This document shows, in pieces, positions 19,095 to 28,485 of a stretch of 64,000 bases of DNA. The notes beneath the pieces were generated by a model. It had not been told where the DNA came from. It did no database searches and saw nothing but the letters and a program-made list of their open reading frames with translations. Positions within the stretch are counted from its first letter, which is position 1, and each line of letters opens with the position of its first letter. This DNA comes from UBA6623 sp965248235 (GTDB lineage: Bacteria; Acidobacteriota; Terriglobia; Bryobacterales; UBA6623), in NCBI GenBank assembly GCA_965248235.1, contig CBDFIU010000005.1, positions 1,736,001-1,800,000 on the forward strand, read 5' to 3'. Position numbers and translations under genes: made by a program.

Positions 19095-20276
19095 ATGAGC
19101 GGCAGCTACTCCAAGTCCAAGCTGATTCCGGCAATGATCCTCGGCGTCTTCACGTACGGCTTGATCGCCGCGTTGCTGGGAACCGTGCTGCCTGAGCTGG
19201 GTGAACGTTTCAACCTCACCGCCGAGCAAAACGGCCTGATCGCCACGCTGCAGGCGCTGGGTCTCATGATCGCGTCCGTCGCGATCGGACCCATCGTCGA
19301 CAACCACGGCAAGAAGACCGGCATTGTCGCGGGCCTTGGGGGCATCACTTTGGGGTTGGTGGGACTTATCTACGCGGGCAGCTACCCGGCCGCCGCCGTC
19401 TCGATGCTCGTGCTTGGTTTGGGCGGCGGCATGTTGGTGACCGGCTCGAACGCATTGATCAGCGACGTCAGCGAGGAGAAACGGGCCTCGGCGCTCAACC
19501 TGCTCAACCTGCTTTTCGGGCTGGGAACGATGGTCACGCCCTTGCTGGCCGCCAATGTCGCGGCGCTGAGTTCGACCCACGCGCTGTCGCTGACCCTCAC
19601 GGCGATCGCGGCTGTCACCCTACTCGTCAATATCGGGACCAAGATGCCGCCGCCCACCGGTGAACGCGGTTTCACGGCTTCGGAAGCGCCGGCATTGCTC
19701 AAGCAACCGTCGCTCTACCTGCTTTGCTTGATGTTGTTCCTCTACGTAGCCTGCGAGGTCGGCGTCTTCAATTGGTTGGTCAAATATCTCGAAGAGGAGC
19801 GGGGCGTCGCCCGCGGCGATGCGCAAAACATCCTTTCTTGGGGATTCGCTCTGGGGCTGCTTGTGGGGCGCGTGGCGGCCTCGCGCATTCTCCTGGGCGT
19901 CTCGGAGATCAAAGTCACCCTGGCGGCGTCGATCGTCATGACCATCACTACTTTCGCGATGCTGCAAGTCACGAATCCGATTCTGATCGCCGGCGTCGTT
20001 TTCGCGGCCGGGTTGGCGATGGCGCCGGTGTTCCCGACGACGCTCGGCATTTGCGGCAATCTCTTCACAAAGATGACCGCCACGGCGATGGGGATTGTCA
20101 TTACGTCGGGATGGGTGGGCCTGACGCTCAGTTCCTACGTGATCGGCTTAGCGGCCGACCGCTCATCGCTGGGTTCGGCTCTGCTGCTGCTGCCGGTTAT
20201 GTCGGCGGCCCTGATCGGAATCAACCTGGCGTTGGGGCGGCATGTCGAAGTCCCCGGTCCCGGCGATTCGGTCTGA
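19095..20276 (+). CDS. MFS transporter (sugar-porter-like)
   Basis: 393 residues with about 12 hydrophobic segments in two six-helix halves. It has the MFS loop-2-3 motif form G-P-I-V-D-N-H-G-K-K-T. AAGGAAG precedes ATG 19095. Overall similarity is to the fucose/glucose permease side of the superfamily, so uptake of a sugar is plausible, given the neighbouring oxidoreductase and the sugar genes elsewhere in the window. It is encoded in the same direction as the downstream acyl-CoA ligase, with about 130 bases between. Confidence 0.85.
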   Translation: MSGSYSKSKLIPAMILGVFTYGLIAALLGTVLPELGERFNLTAEQNGLIATLQALGLMIASVAIGPIVDNHGKKTGIVAGLGGITLGLVGLIYAGSYPAAAVSMLVLGLGGGMLVTGSNALISDVSEEKRASALNLLNLLFGLGTMVTPLLAANVAALSSTHALSLTLTAIAAVTLLVNIGTKMPPPTGERGFTASEAPALLKQPSLYLLCLMLFLYVACEVGVFNWLVKYLEEERGVARGDAQNILSWGFALGLLVGRVAASRILLGVSEIKVTLAASIVMTITTFAMLQVTNPILIAGVVFAAGLAMAPVFPTTLGICGNLFTKMTATAMGIVITSGWVGLTLSSYVIGLAADRSSLGSALLLLPVMSAALIGINLALGRHVEVPGPGDSV

Positions 20277-20405
20277 CGGCCACCGGATCCGCCGGCGATC
20301 GGTGCTCGCGCCGGTCCCGGTCAAACGGCTCGGCGGGTTCCGGACCGCTTATCGCCGCTCACGCCTTTGCGGACCGTTTTCGGCGAGGAGCCGTCGACCC
20401 GTTCG

Positions 20406-21908
20406 ATGAAGAACATCATAGAATCATTTCGCCCTTCGCTCGACGATCGCCTGTCAGCGGGCGGGTTGGAATTCTCGCTGGTCGATTTCAGCTTCGCCGA
20501 GCTTGACGCCCGTTCCAATCGCTTGGCCCGCCGCTTTTCTCAACAGGGCCCGGCCCCCGGCGATCGCATCGTCGTTTACCTTGCCAACTCTCCCGAGTTC
20601 ATCGTCGCCTATCTGGCCGCTCTGAAGGCCGGCCTCGTCTTCGTTCCCATCAACGTGCTTTATCGCGAGCGAGAGATACGGCAAATCGTCGACGACGCGG
20701 AACCGAGCGCCGCCGTCACCTCCCGCGAACTTTCAGAACCCCTCGAAGCCTGTCTCCGCGAAGGGTTGCCGGATGCTCCGATCTACCGCGCCGACGATTT
20801 CGACGAACTCACCGCCGGCCTGTCGTCCGAGCCGGTCCCGTGCCCGGTTGGCGCCGAGCACCCCGCCATGATCGTCTACACGTCCGGCACGACCGGCACG
20901 CCGAAAGGCGCCGTGTTGAGTCATCACAACCTCACCGCCAACGGCCAAACGCTGATCGAAGCTTGGCGAATGACCGCCCAAGACCGCTTGTTGCTGGCCC
21001 TGCCGCTGTTCCATGTCCACGGTCTCGGAAACGGCGTGCACACCTGGTTGGCGACCGGGCTGCGGCTGGGTTTGCTCGAACGTTTTCGCCAAGAAACCAT
21101 CGCGGACGAGTTCCTACGCTTTCGCCCGACCGTCTTCTTCGGGGTTCCAACCATGTACCAGCGGCTGCTCGAGGTTCCGCCCGAGACGGCTCGCGAGATC
21201 GGCCGCTCGATGCGGCTTTTTGTATCCGGCTCGGCACCGCTTCCCGCCGGGACGCTGGAACATTTTCGAGACCTCTTCGGGCACCATATTCTCGAACGCT
21301 ACGGGATGAGTGAGACCCTGATGAATATCTCGAACCCCTACGAGGGCGAGCGCCGCCCGGGGTCGGTCGGCAAGCCGCTGCCGGGTGTTTCGATTCGGTT
21401 GACCGATCCGCGAACCGGAGAACAAGTCGCTCCCGGCGAAACCGGTGAAGTTCTCATCCGCGGCGACAATGTCTTCAGCGGCTACCGGCGACGCCCCGAG
21501 ACCAACGCGGCCCTGTTTACCGCCGACGGCTTCTTCCGCTCCGGCGACCTGGCGACATGCTCCGAAGACGGCTACTACACACTCGTGGGCCGCCGCGGCG
21601 ATCTCATCATTTCGGGCGGTTTCAATATCTATCCGCGCCAAATCGAGGAGTTGTTGCTGGAGCACCCCGCCGTGGCCGAGGCCGCCGTGGTCGGCGAGCC
21701 CGACCCGGTCCGCGGAGAAATCCCGGTTGCCTATATCAAGCCGCGCGAGGGCGCCGATCTCGACGGCCCTCAACTCCAAGACCTGTGCCGGGAAAGCCTG
21801 GCGTCGTTCAAGATCCCGCGCAAGATCATCTTCATGACTGAACTGCCCCGTAACGCCCTCGGGAAGTTACAGCGCCATCGACTGTGCCCGCCCGGTGAGG
21901 GGCTGTGA
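20406..21908 (+). CDS. AMP-dependent acyl-CoA synthetase, malonyl-CoA synthetase-like
   Basis: 500 residues. The ATP/AMP motif Y-T-S-G-T-T-G-T-P-K-G is followed by L-F-H-V-H-G-L, the adenylate motif Y-G-M-S-E-T, and S-G-D-L-A-T / G-R-R-G-D-L-I-I-S-G-G-F-N-I-Y-P. The C-terminal catalytic Lys sits in N-A-L-G-K-L-Q. The F-H-V-H-G-L and Y-G-M-S-E-T..S-N-P-Y-x-G-E-R-R-P-G pattern resembles MatB, which makes malonyl-CoA from malonate. A general short-chain acyl-CoA ligase is the alternative. ATG 20406 gives the normal N-terminus. Confidence 0.85.
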   Translation: MKNIIESFRPSLDDRLSAGGLEFSLVDFSFAELDARSNRLARRFSQQGPAPGDRIVVYLANSPEFIVAYLAALKAGLVFVPINVLYREREIRQIVDDAEPSAAVTSRELSEPLEACLREGLPDAPIYRADDFDELTAGLSSEPVPCPVGAEHPAMIVYTSGTTGTPKGAVLSHHNLTANGQTLIEAWRMTAQDRLLLALPLFHVHGLGNGVHTWLATGLRLGLLERFRQETIADEFLRFRPTVFFGVPTMYQRLLEVPPETAREIGRSMRLFVSGSAPLPAGTLEHFRDLFGHHILERYGMSETLMNISNPYEGERRPGSVGKPLPGVSIRLTDPRTGEQVAPGETGEVLIRGDNVFSGYRRRPETNAALFTADGFFRSGDLATCSEDGYYTLVGRRGDLIISGGFNIYPRQIEELLLEHPAVAEAAVVGEPDPVRGEIPVAYIKPREGADLDGPQLQDLCRESLASFKIPRKIIFMTELPRNALGKLQRHRLCPPGEGL

Positions 21909-22004
21909 AAATTGGGGACCGTACCGAGCGCCGACCGAATGAGTTCGCTGAATCAGTAACCGCATCCGGCGCGAAGTGGACTGCAAGATTTTTTCACAGC
22001 CCCT

Positions 22005-22074
22005 GAGCAAGCGCAACGACGTATTAGCGGGCCTATCGTGTACTTTTGCCCGTCAGGCGATGAGAAACGCGGGT
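22005..22074. repeat. Dispersed repeat family 2, long copy
   Basis: GAGCAAGCGCAACGA, then GCGGGCCTATCGTGT, then CCGTCAGGCGATGAGAAACG. A closely matching copy lies at 40318-40385 and a short one at 6269-6291. It sits 12 bases past the stop of the minus-strand PSD1 gene, in the 177-base gap between that gene and the acyl-CoA ligase. Confidence 0.75.
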
Positions 22075-22085
22075 TAGTTCGAGGG

Positions 22086-25000
22086 TTAGTTCACGTAGAG
22101 AAACTCGCCGGTGTTGAACAGGCCCCAGCACAGGCTTTCGAGGCCGTGCTCCCCGAGTAGCGAGCGGCTCCAGGCGACCTCCGGCTCATCGGGCGGCCGG
22201 CCGAGCGCGAGCTGGAAGGCCGTGTCGATGCGGGCGTCGGGATCTTCGCCGGCTTGCTCGGCGACGCGTTCGGCGAAGAACTTCGCCTGCCGCAGCACGA
22301 ACGCGTTGTTCATCAGACTGAGCGCCTGCAACGGGGTTGTGGTCGCCAAGCGTTGCGGCGTCTTGACGGCGGGGATGGGGCAATCGAGCGCGTCGAGCAG
22401 GGGGTCGGTACCGGAGTTGATGTTCATGCGGTAGACGGTGCGGCGGTCGAGCTCGGGGTCGTCCTTATCGAGCAACTTGTAATGTTCCAGCGAGCCGATG
22501 CGTTCGCTTTCAAAGGGGCGAAAGCTGGGGCCGCCCATTTTGCGGTTGAGTTTGCCGCTGACGGCGAGCATGGCGTCGCGGACCGCCTCGCCTTCGAGGC
22601 GTCGCGGCGGATAGCGCCACAGTAGTTCGTTGTCGGCGTCGCGGGCGGCGGCTTGCTCGTTAAACGCCGCCGACTGGCGATAGGCGGCCAGGAGCATGAT
22701 GCGCTTGTGGAGTTTCTTGAGACTCCAGCCGTCGGCGACGAAATCGAACGCCAGCGCGTCGAGCAACTCCGGGTGCGAGGGCCGCCCGCCGTTGAACCCG
22801 AGATCGTTCGGATTCGCGGTGAACCCGCGGCCGAAATGGTAGTGCCAGACGCGGTTGACGATGGCGCGGGCGAAAAGCGGATTGTCCTCGGAGGTGAGCC
22901 ACCCGGCGAAGCGCTTGCGCCGTTCGCCCTCGGGTGCATCGGGAGCCAGTCCGAGTTCCGCGGATAAACCCGCGACATTCGAGAGGCCGCCGGCCGAGAC
23001 GAGTTCGCCCGGTCTCCCGATATGGCCCCGCGCGAGGACGTGGGTTGGTTCGGGTTCGCGGATTTCCGCGGCATAGATCTTGTTCGGCTCGCCCATCTCC
23101 GCGAGCGCGGTCGTCAGTCGGACGGACTCGGCGTCGAGGGCGTCAAAGCGGCTTCGCTGTTGGGCGGTCATCAGCCCGCGCAGCTCTTTGTCGAGAATGC
23201 CGGGGGCGCCGGCCTGGAACGAGGCGGCGATTTGCTCGGGCGAAAGAGCCCTGTCATAGAGGCGTGCTTCGTCGACGGCGAGCCCGATGGCGTTGTTGAA
23301 GGAGACCTCGGCGTCGCCGGCGATATAGGTTTGCAGCAGATCGCGGTCGTCGGCGGGCTCGGGTCGATAGGCTTCCCCGTAGGGAAGACCGTTGCGATAG
23401 ATGGCGATGGTGTGGTCGGGCCGGTAGACGACCGCCAGGTGCACGCGGCCGCCGGGCGCGGTGTCCTCGCTCGGCCCCTTCACGTCAAGGGTGCGGAAAT
23501 TGGCCGTACTGGTGTTTTCCCAATGATGACCGTCTTTCTTGCCGGTGTAGCGGATGCCGTCGAGAGCGGCGCCTCGAAAGTCCTCGCGGCTTCGGATGTT
23601 GACGATGACGCTGGATTCCTCGGGCAACTCGTCGACGGCAACCCAGGCTTCGAGCGTTTTTTCGCGAACATCGTGGGGCAACTTCGCCGTGGCGATTCCC
23701 GGAAAGACGTCATTCACGACTCGTTCGTGAACGCGGCGCAGCACGCCGTCGGAGAGTTCGAACGCGTCGGTGAGCTCGATGTGCATCGAGCCGGCTTGGT
23801 CGCGGGAATTGCGGTCGAATCGCCACAAGCCGAGGGGCTTGGGCAGACCGGCGGCGGGCTCGGAGCCTCGTGCCCGCAAGGCCGGCTCGCGGACAGGCTC
23901 CAGCAGCTCGTGGATTTGGTCCTCGACACGCGCGTAGGCGTTCTTGAGCGCGGTCGTCTTCTCGCGGCGCGCGGCGGCTTCCGGCCTGGTGAGCAAGTCG
24001 CGTTCGCCGAGCCAAACACCCTCGAAGGCGGCTTTGACGCGGTAGTAGTCGCGCTGCGGAATGGGGTCGAATTTATGGTCGTGGCAGCGAGCGCAGTTGA
24101 CCGTCAGGCCCAGAAAGGTCTGCCCCACGACGCTGAGCATTTCCTCGAGTTGATTCTCGCGGACTTGCTTGCGTTGGTCTTTGACGGCCGAAGTCAAGCC
24201 CACGGCGTCATAGGGACCCGAGACGAGAAACCCCGTTGCGACGACGCCGTCACGGGTGGGCGGGTCCATCACGTCGCCGGCGATTTGCTCTTCGGCGAAC
24301 AGTCGGTACGATTTGTCGGCGTTGAAACTGCGAATCACGTAGTCGCGATAGGGCCAGGCGTTGACGCGCATCCAGTCGCGCTCGAAGCCCTCGCTTTCCG
24401 AGAACCGCGCCACATCGAGCCAGTGCCGAGCCCAGCGCTCGCCGTAACGCGGCGACGCCAGCAGGCGGTCGATCAGCCTTTCGTAGGCGTTGTCGCTCGG
24501 GTCGTTGACAAAGGCCTCGACCTCGGCCGGCGTGGGGGGAAGGCCGAGCAGATCGAAACCGGCGCGGCGGATCAGCGCGCGGCGCGTGGCGGGCGGCGAA
24601 GGCTCCAAGGCTTCGCTCGCCAGGGTGGCGTAGATGCGGCGATCGATCGGACTGCGTTGCCATGCCGCGGGGGCCGCCGGGGTGTCGGGCGCCGGGGTGC
24701 GTTGGAGCGGTTGCAGCGACCACCAATTGGCGTTGCCGCGGGGGCGCTTATCCTCGGCGGGCGGACCCGAAGCGAGCGTCCTGCTCCAGAGTGAGCCCGC
24801 TTCGATCCAGCGGCGAAGGAGTTCGCGTTCTTCTTCGGGCAGGGGGTTGCCGAGGGGCATTTCTCCGGCGGCGACGCGGCGATAGAGCAGGCTTTCGTGC
24901 GGGGCTCCCGCGACCAGCGCGGGGCCTTTCGTGCCGCCGCGGCGCGCGCCGTCAAGCGTCGAAAGGTCAAGCCCGGAACTTTTCGTTCCCGGATCGTGGC

Positions 25001-25193
25001 AGGCGAGGCAGCGCTTCTCGATCAGCGTGAGCGCGGAGGCTTCGAGATATTCATCGGCGGGAGCAGGCGCGGCGGCGAAGCCGAAGAGCGAAAAAAGGCA
25101 GAGCGGAACACACAGCGCCGCGCGGAGCCAAGAGGCCGGGCAGCAGAGCCGGGTCGACCGAAACGAGGAGCAACACTGCGACAAAGACCGCAT
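22086..25193 (-). CDS. PSD1 domain protein (planctomycete-type cytochrome C, DUF1549, LamG, DUF1553)
   Basis: 1,035 residues from ATG 25193. Order of parts: a signal peptide; a heme-binding-type motif C-L-A-C-H near residue 65 (PSCyt1); the DUF1549 domain (Y-G-E-R-W-A-R-H-W-L-D-V-A-R); a second C-A-R-C-H; a LamG-like concanavalin fold near 440-640; and the DUF1553 domain (N-R-V-W-H-Y-H-F-G-R-G, then P-R-R-L-E-G-E-A-V-R-D). Such proteins are exported and linked to polysaccharide or sulfated-glycan use, with an unproven redox role. They are typical of Planctomycetes, Verrucomicrobia and Bryobacter-like Acidobacteria. Usually paired with a DUF1501 gene, which is absent here. Confidence 0.9.
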   Translation of the reverse strand: MRSLSQCCSSFRSTRLCCPASWLRAALCVPLCLFSLFGFAAAPAPADEYLEASALTLIEKRCLACHDPGTKSSGLDLSTLDGARRGGTKGPALVAGAPHESLLYRRVAAGEMPLGNPLPEEERELLRRWIEAGSLWSRTLASGPPAEDKRPRGNANWWSLQPLQRTPAPDTPAAPAAWQRSPIDRRIYATLASEALEPSPPATRRALIRRAGFDLLGLPPTPAEVEAFVNDPSDNAYERLIDRLLASPRYGERWARHWLDVARFSESEGFERDWMRVNAWPYRDYVIRSFNADKSYRLFAEEQIAGDVMDPPTRDGVVATGFLVSGPYDAVGLTSAVKDQRKQVRENQLEEMLSVVGQTFLGLTVNCARCHDHKFDPIPQRDYYRVKAAFEGVWLGERDLLTRPEAAARREKTTALKNAYARVEDQIHELLEPVREPALRARGSEPAAGLPKPLGLWRFDRNSRDQAGSMHIELTDAFELSDGVLRRVHERVVNDVFPGIATAKLPHDVREKTLEAWVAVDELPEESSVIVNIRSREDFRGAALDGIRYTGKKDGHHWENTSTANFRTLDVKGPSEDTAPGGRVHLAVVYRPDHTIAIYRNGLPYGEAYRPEPADDRDLLQTYIAGDAEVSFNNAIGLAVDEARLYDRALSPEQIAASFQAGAPGILDKELRGLMTAQQRSRFDALDAESVRLTTALAEMGEPNKIYAAEIREPEPTHVLARGHIGRPGELVSAGGLSNVAGLSAELGLAPDAPEGERRKRFAGWLTSEDNPLFARAIVNRVWHYHFGRGFTANPNDLGFNGGRPSHPELLDALAFDFVADGWSLKKLHKRIMLLAAYRQSAAFNEQAAARDADNELLWRYPPRRLEGEAVRDAMLAVSGKLNRKMGGPSFRPFESERIGSLEHYKLLDKDDPELDRRTVYRMNINSGTDPLLDALDCPIPAVKTPQRLATTTPLQALSLMNNAFVLRQAKFFAERVAEQAGEDPDARIDTAFQLALGRPPDEPEVAWSRSLLGEHGLESLCWGLFNTGEFLYVN

Positions 25194-25281
25194 GACCGTC
25201 CACCGCGATTGTACCGCGAAGACGCGGGGAACGGCTCTCCATCGTCGATCTTGTAGTCTGGAGAGGCAAGTCCCTACTGAT

Positions 25282-25965
25282 ATGACCCTCACCGACACGG
25301 AAGCACGCACGCTCGGCGCCTTGATCGAGAAGGACATGGCGACGCCGGAGTATTATCCGCTGACGCTCAATGCTCTGGTTGCCGCATGTAACCAGAAGAC
25401 CAACCGCCGGCCGGTTGTGGACTACGACAGCGATGTCGTGGCGCGGGCGATCGAGCGGTTGCAGGGCGAACGGCTTGCGGCGGTGTTGACGGGCCGCGGC
25501 CACCGCGTGCCGAAATACAAGCATTGGGCTTGAGAGACGCTGGCATTGGGACGGCGCGAGATGGCGGTGTTGTGCGTTCTTTTGTTGCGGGGAGCGCAGA
25601 CGCCGGGTGAGATCAAGGAACGCACGCAACGGATGTTCGACTTTGACGACTTGGCGTCGGTTGAGGGTTGCTTGGGCCGACTGATGGAATGGGAGCCTAC
25701 GCGGTTCGCGGCCGAGTTGCCGAGGCAGCCCGGGACGCGCGAGACGCGCTATGTTCACTTGCTTTGCGGGGAGCCGTCGGCGGAGGCGATTGCCGACTCG
25801 TCGTCCGAGGCGTTTTCGGCGGGCGAGGGTCGTGAAGCTCGATCGCCTCACGCGGCGGTCTACGACACTCGGGTAGCTTCGCTTGAGGCGCGGGTCGAGG
25901 AGCTTGAGAATCAGGTGGCCGTGTTGCGCGACGAGTTGGCCGGCTTCCGTTCGCAGTTTGAGTGA
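25282..25965 (+). pseudogene. yceH: YceH/DUF480 family protein interrupted by an in-frame UGA
   Basis: ATG 25282 starts the family N-terminus (L-G-A-L-I-E-K-D, then Y-P-L-T-L-N-A-L-V-A-A-C-N-Q-K). The frame runs to V-P-K-Y-K-H-W-A, hits TGA at 25531-25533, and continues in the same frame with R-R-E-M-A-V-L-C-V-L-L-L-R-G-x-Q-T-P-G-E and a C-terminal coiled coil to 25965. Both winged-helix halves of this UPF0502 family are therefore present, separated by one nonsense codon. No SECIS-like hairpin with a GGUCU-type loop is visible just after it, so a nonsense mutation is likelier than selenocysteine. Function of the family is not established. Confidence 0.85.
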
Positions 25966-26044
25966 AAGCGGTGGAAGCCCGTACCCTTCCAACGCCAAGC
26001 CCCAGTGAACCAGGCTCGCCCTCGACAGCTATCCTTCACCACCC

Positions 26045-26872
26045 CTACGGATGGTGATCTTCCGATGCGACCTGGATCGTAATCCCGTCAGGGGCGTCGA
26101 AGTAGACTCGATCATCGTGTCGCCGGGCGTTGAGGTTCAGGGATTTCAGCTTGGCCAATACCGCCGCCGGATCGTAATTCGCGATCGAATAGCAGTAGTG
26201 ATCCATTCCGGGCTGGTCGGCTTTGAAGAGAGCCAGGAAGTTCTTCCCCAGCCCCAGGAAGCAGTTAGAGTCGCTTTGGCGCACAACCGGCACCCCAAAG
26301 TGCTCTTGATAGAAGTCGCGCGAGCGGCCGATGTCTGTAACGCGCAGGGCAATGTGGTTGATGCCGGTCGCCTTGAACGTTGAGGTTTCGGGAGCCGCGC
26401 GTAGGACGGGAACCGCGGCATCGTGGTCGACGACCGATAGTTGCACCTCGATTCCGTCGGGGTCAAGGACGTAGACCCAGGTTTCGGTTCGCCGGGTGGA
26501 GAGACCAAGAGCGCGGCACTTTTTCTCAACCGCATCAGCCTCGTAATCTTTCACCGCGATACAGAAGTGGTCCAAGCCGGGCTGATCGTGCTTCCGCAGC
26601 GCCGTGAAGTTGCGCTTGACTCTCAGGAAGCGCCAGTCAGGGAATCTTTGCGGGGCCGGCCCCCCGTTGTGGATGTTCGAACAACCGAAATGCGTACGGA
26701 GGAAATCCTCCGTGCGAATCAAGTCGCTGACCCGTAGCGCAACGTGGTTGACATCGACGCCTTGGAAGTGAGGCGGCGCGCTCATGCCGCGCCGCGCGCC
26801 GGCTAACAGCCCGCCACCTAGGGCGAGGGCCATCCGACGCGTAATTTTCGAGGTGGCGGCGGGTGCTTGCAT
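26045..26872 (-). CDS. VOC (glyoxalase/dioxygenase-fold) family protein, exported
   Basis: About 275 residues from ATG 26872, with a Tat-like start (K-I-T-R-R-M-A-L-A-L-G-G-G). Two tandem VOC modules follow, each opening N-H-[VI]-A-L-R-V-[ST]-D (about residues 48 and 172) and ending in a metal-ligand-type Asp-P-D-G / A-P-D-G-I-x-[VI]-Q. VOC proteins bind a divalent metal and catalyse varied isomerase or dioxygenase chemistry. Substrate unknown. It lies downstream of the dehydratase on the same strand, 60 bases away, and may be co-transcribed. Confidence 0.8.
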   Translation of the reverse strand: MQAPAATSKITRRMALALGGGLLAGARRGMSAPPHFQGVDVNHVALRVSDLIRTEDFLRTHFGCSNIHNGGPAPQRFPDWRFLRVKRNFTALRKHDQPGLDHFCIAVKDYEADAVEKKCRALGLSTRRTETWVYVLDPDGIEVQLSVVDHDAAVPVLRAAPETSTFKATGINHIALRVTDIGRSRDFYQEHFGVPVVRQSDSNCFLGLGKNFLALFKADQPGMDHYCYSIANYDPAAVLAKLKSLNLNARRHDDRVYFDAPDGITIQVASEDHHP

Positions 26873-26931
26873 GGCCCTATTGTGGCAGGACACGCCGAGC
26901 GGCGCATCGTATGGAGGTATCCCCGTTTTTC

Positions 26932-28200
26932 CTACTCGAAATACCCGGACCCCGCCGCGAGATTGGCGCGGATGACTTCCTCGTTGAGTTCGATACCGAG
27001 ACCCGGCTTGTTGGTCATCTCTAAGTAACCGTCCTTGTACAACGGCCCGTCGCGCTCAATGATATCGGGCCAATGGGGAATGTCGACGCTGTCGGACTCG
27101 AGCGTCACAAATGACCGGATCGCGGCGCAGGCGTGTCCGTTGCCTACCGTGCCTACGGGCGTGCACATGTTGTGGCAGGCCATCGTGATGTAGTAGAGGT
27201 CCGCCCAATCGGCGATCTTCTTTGTTTCGAGCAAGCCGCCGACTTTTTGGGGGTCGGGCTGGATGATGTCGCAGGCTTGCTTTTCGATAAAGTCGCGGAA
27301 GGTGTGGCGCGAGTAAAGGTTCTCGCCCGTCGCGGTAGGCACGTTGCTCTTGCGCGTAAAGCGCGCCATGGCGTCGGCGTTCTGCGGCGGGATGGGGTCT
27401 TCGATGAACCAGATATTCAAATCCTCGATCATTTGCACGAAGCGCATCGTGTCGCCCATGTTGTAGTTGAAATGCAGGTCGATCGCGAGCGGGTAATCAT
27501 CGCCGAGCCTGTCGCGGACGGCTTCGAGAATCCGGACCCATTGCTTCATCTCGACCGATGAAATACCGCGGTTCCACATCTCCCCGCGATATTGATACGG
27601 TCGGCCGGCGAGCGACTGAGAGCGCGATTCCCAATCCAGATCGAACTTCGTGGCCCTAAAGCCGTGCGCGAGCGACTTTTCGGCCTCGGCGACCCAGGCG
27701 GCCGGATCGGGGGTCTTAGGCGAGCCGGTGTCGTGATAGATGAGCAGCTTGTCGCGGAACTTCCCGCCGAGCAAGACGTAGACAGGGACTTTGAGGATCT
27801 TCCCCGCCAAATCCCACAGCGCCATCTCGATGCCGGAAATCGAGGACGAAATGGTGCCGGTCCAGGAGCCGTGGCCGAGTTTGGCTTCGGCCATCCTTTG
27901 ATAGAGGTAGTCGACTTGCAGCGGATCGTGACCGATAACGGTATCTTTCAGGTGTCTAATGTGGTCGACGACACCGTCGCGGTTGTAAGCCTCGCCGATG
28001 CCGTAGAGACCCGAGTCGGTTTCGACCTTGACCAGATGCGCCGGGTATCGGATCATCACCGAGGCGGTCTTGACGTTGGTGATCTTGACCTTGCCGAACT
28101 CGGATTCGGCGGCCGGCATGGCCTTCAAGACCTGCGATTTGTCGGGCAGGAATCCGGCGGCCGCGGCGGTGGTGGTCAGAAAACGTCGTCGGTCAAACAT
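26932..28200 (-). CDS. Enolase-superfamily sugar-acid dehydratase, exported (Tat signal)
   Basis: 422 residues from ATG 28200, with AGGAGG just upstream. The start M-F-D-R-R-R-F-L-T-T-T-A-A-A-A-G is Tat-like. The barrel carries A-T-K-F-D-L-D, metal ligands in A-I-D-L-H-F-N, W-F-I-E-D-P-I and A-T-G-E-N-L-Y, and a C-terminal C-H-N-M. It belongs to the mandelate racemase/galactonate-dehydratase group. The closest function by motif is dehydration of an aldonic acid, but the substrate is not fixed. An export signal on such an enzyme is unusual outside Acidobacteria and Planctomycetes. Confidence 0.85.
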   Translation of the reverse strand: MFDRRRFLTTTAAAAGFLPDKSQVLKAMPAAESEFGKVKITNVKTASVMIRYPAHLVKVETDSGLYGIGEAYNRDGVVDHIRHLKDTVIGHDPLQVDYLYQRMAEAKLGHGSWTGTISSSISGIEMALWDLAGKILKVPVYVLLGGKFRDKLLIYHDTGSPKTPDPAAWVAEAEKSLAHGFRATKFDLDWESRSQSLAGRPYQYRGEMWNRGISSVEMKQWVRILEAVRDRLGDDYPLAIDLHFNYNMGDTMRFVQMIEDLNIWFIEDPIPPQNADAMARFTRKSNVPTATGENLYSRHTFRDFIEKQACDIIQPDPQKVGGLLETKKIADWADLYYITMACHNMCTPVGTVGNGHACAAIRSFVTLESDSVDIPHWPDIIERDGPLYKDGYLEMTNKPGLGIELNEEVIRANLAAGSGYFE

Positions 28201-28485
28201 GGGAAATTCCTCCTCGGTCTTGGATCTCGTTTTGGAATTCGAGGCTTCCGACCCATTTCTTGCTGGGATCCTTCCACGCCGATCCGGATCAAGAGAGGTT
28301 CCCCCCAACAATAACAAGATCCGACTCAGCTACCAATCCCTAAGTGGATACGCCACACAGCCGAGACCCCGATCGATCGATCCTCCGTCTTGCTTGACTT
28401 CCCTCCCGACCCCTTGCGAAATTGGAAGCTGCCGCCGAGAATCGCCGATCCCCCCCGTAGCGCCGTTTCTCGAAGAGGAGTGCCC

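Noticed and set aside
25534..25580. SECIS element for the yceH UGA
   Set aside because: No stem with a GUCU-type loop at the required distance could be drawn, unlike the clear case at 56336-56354.
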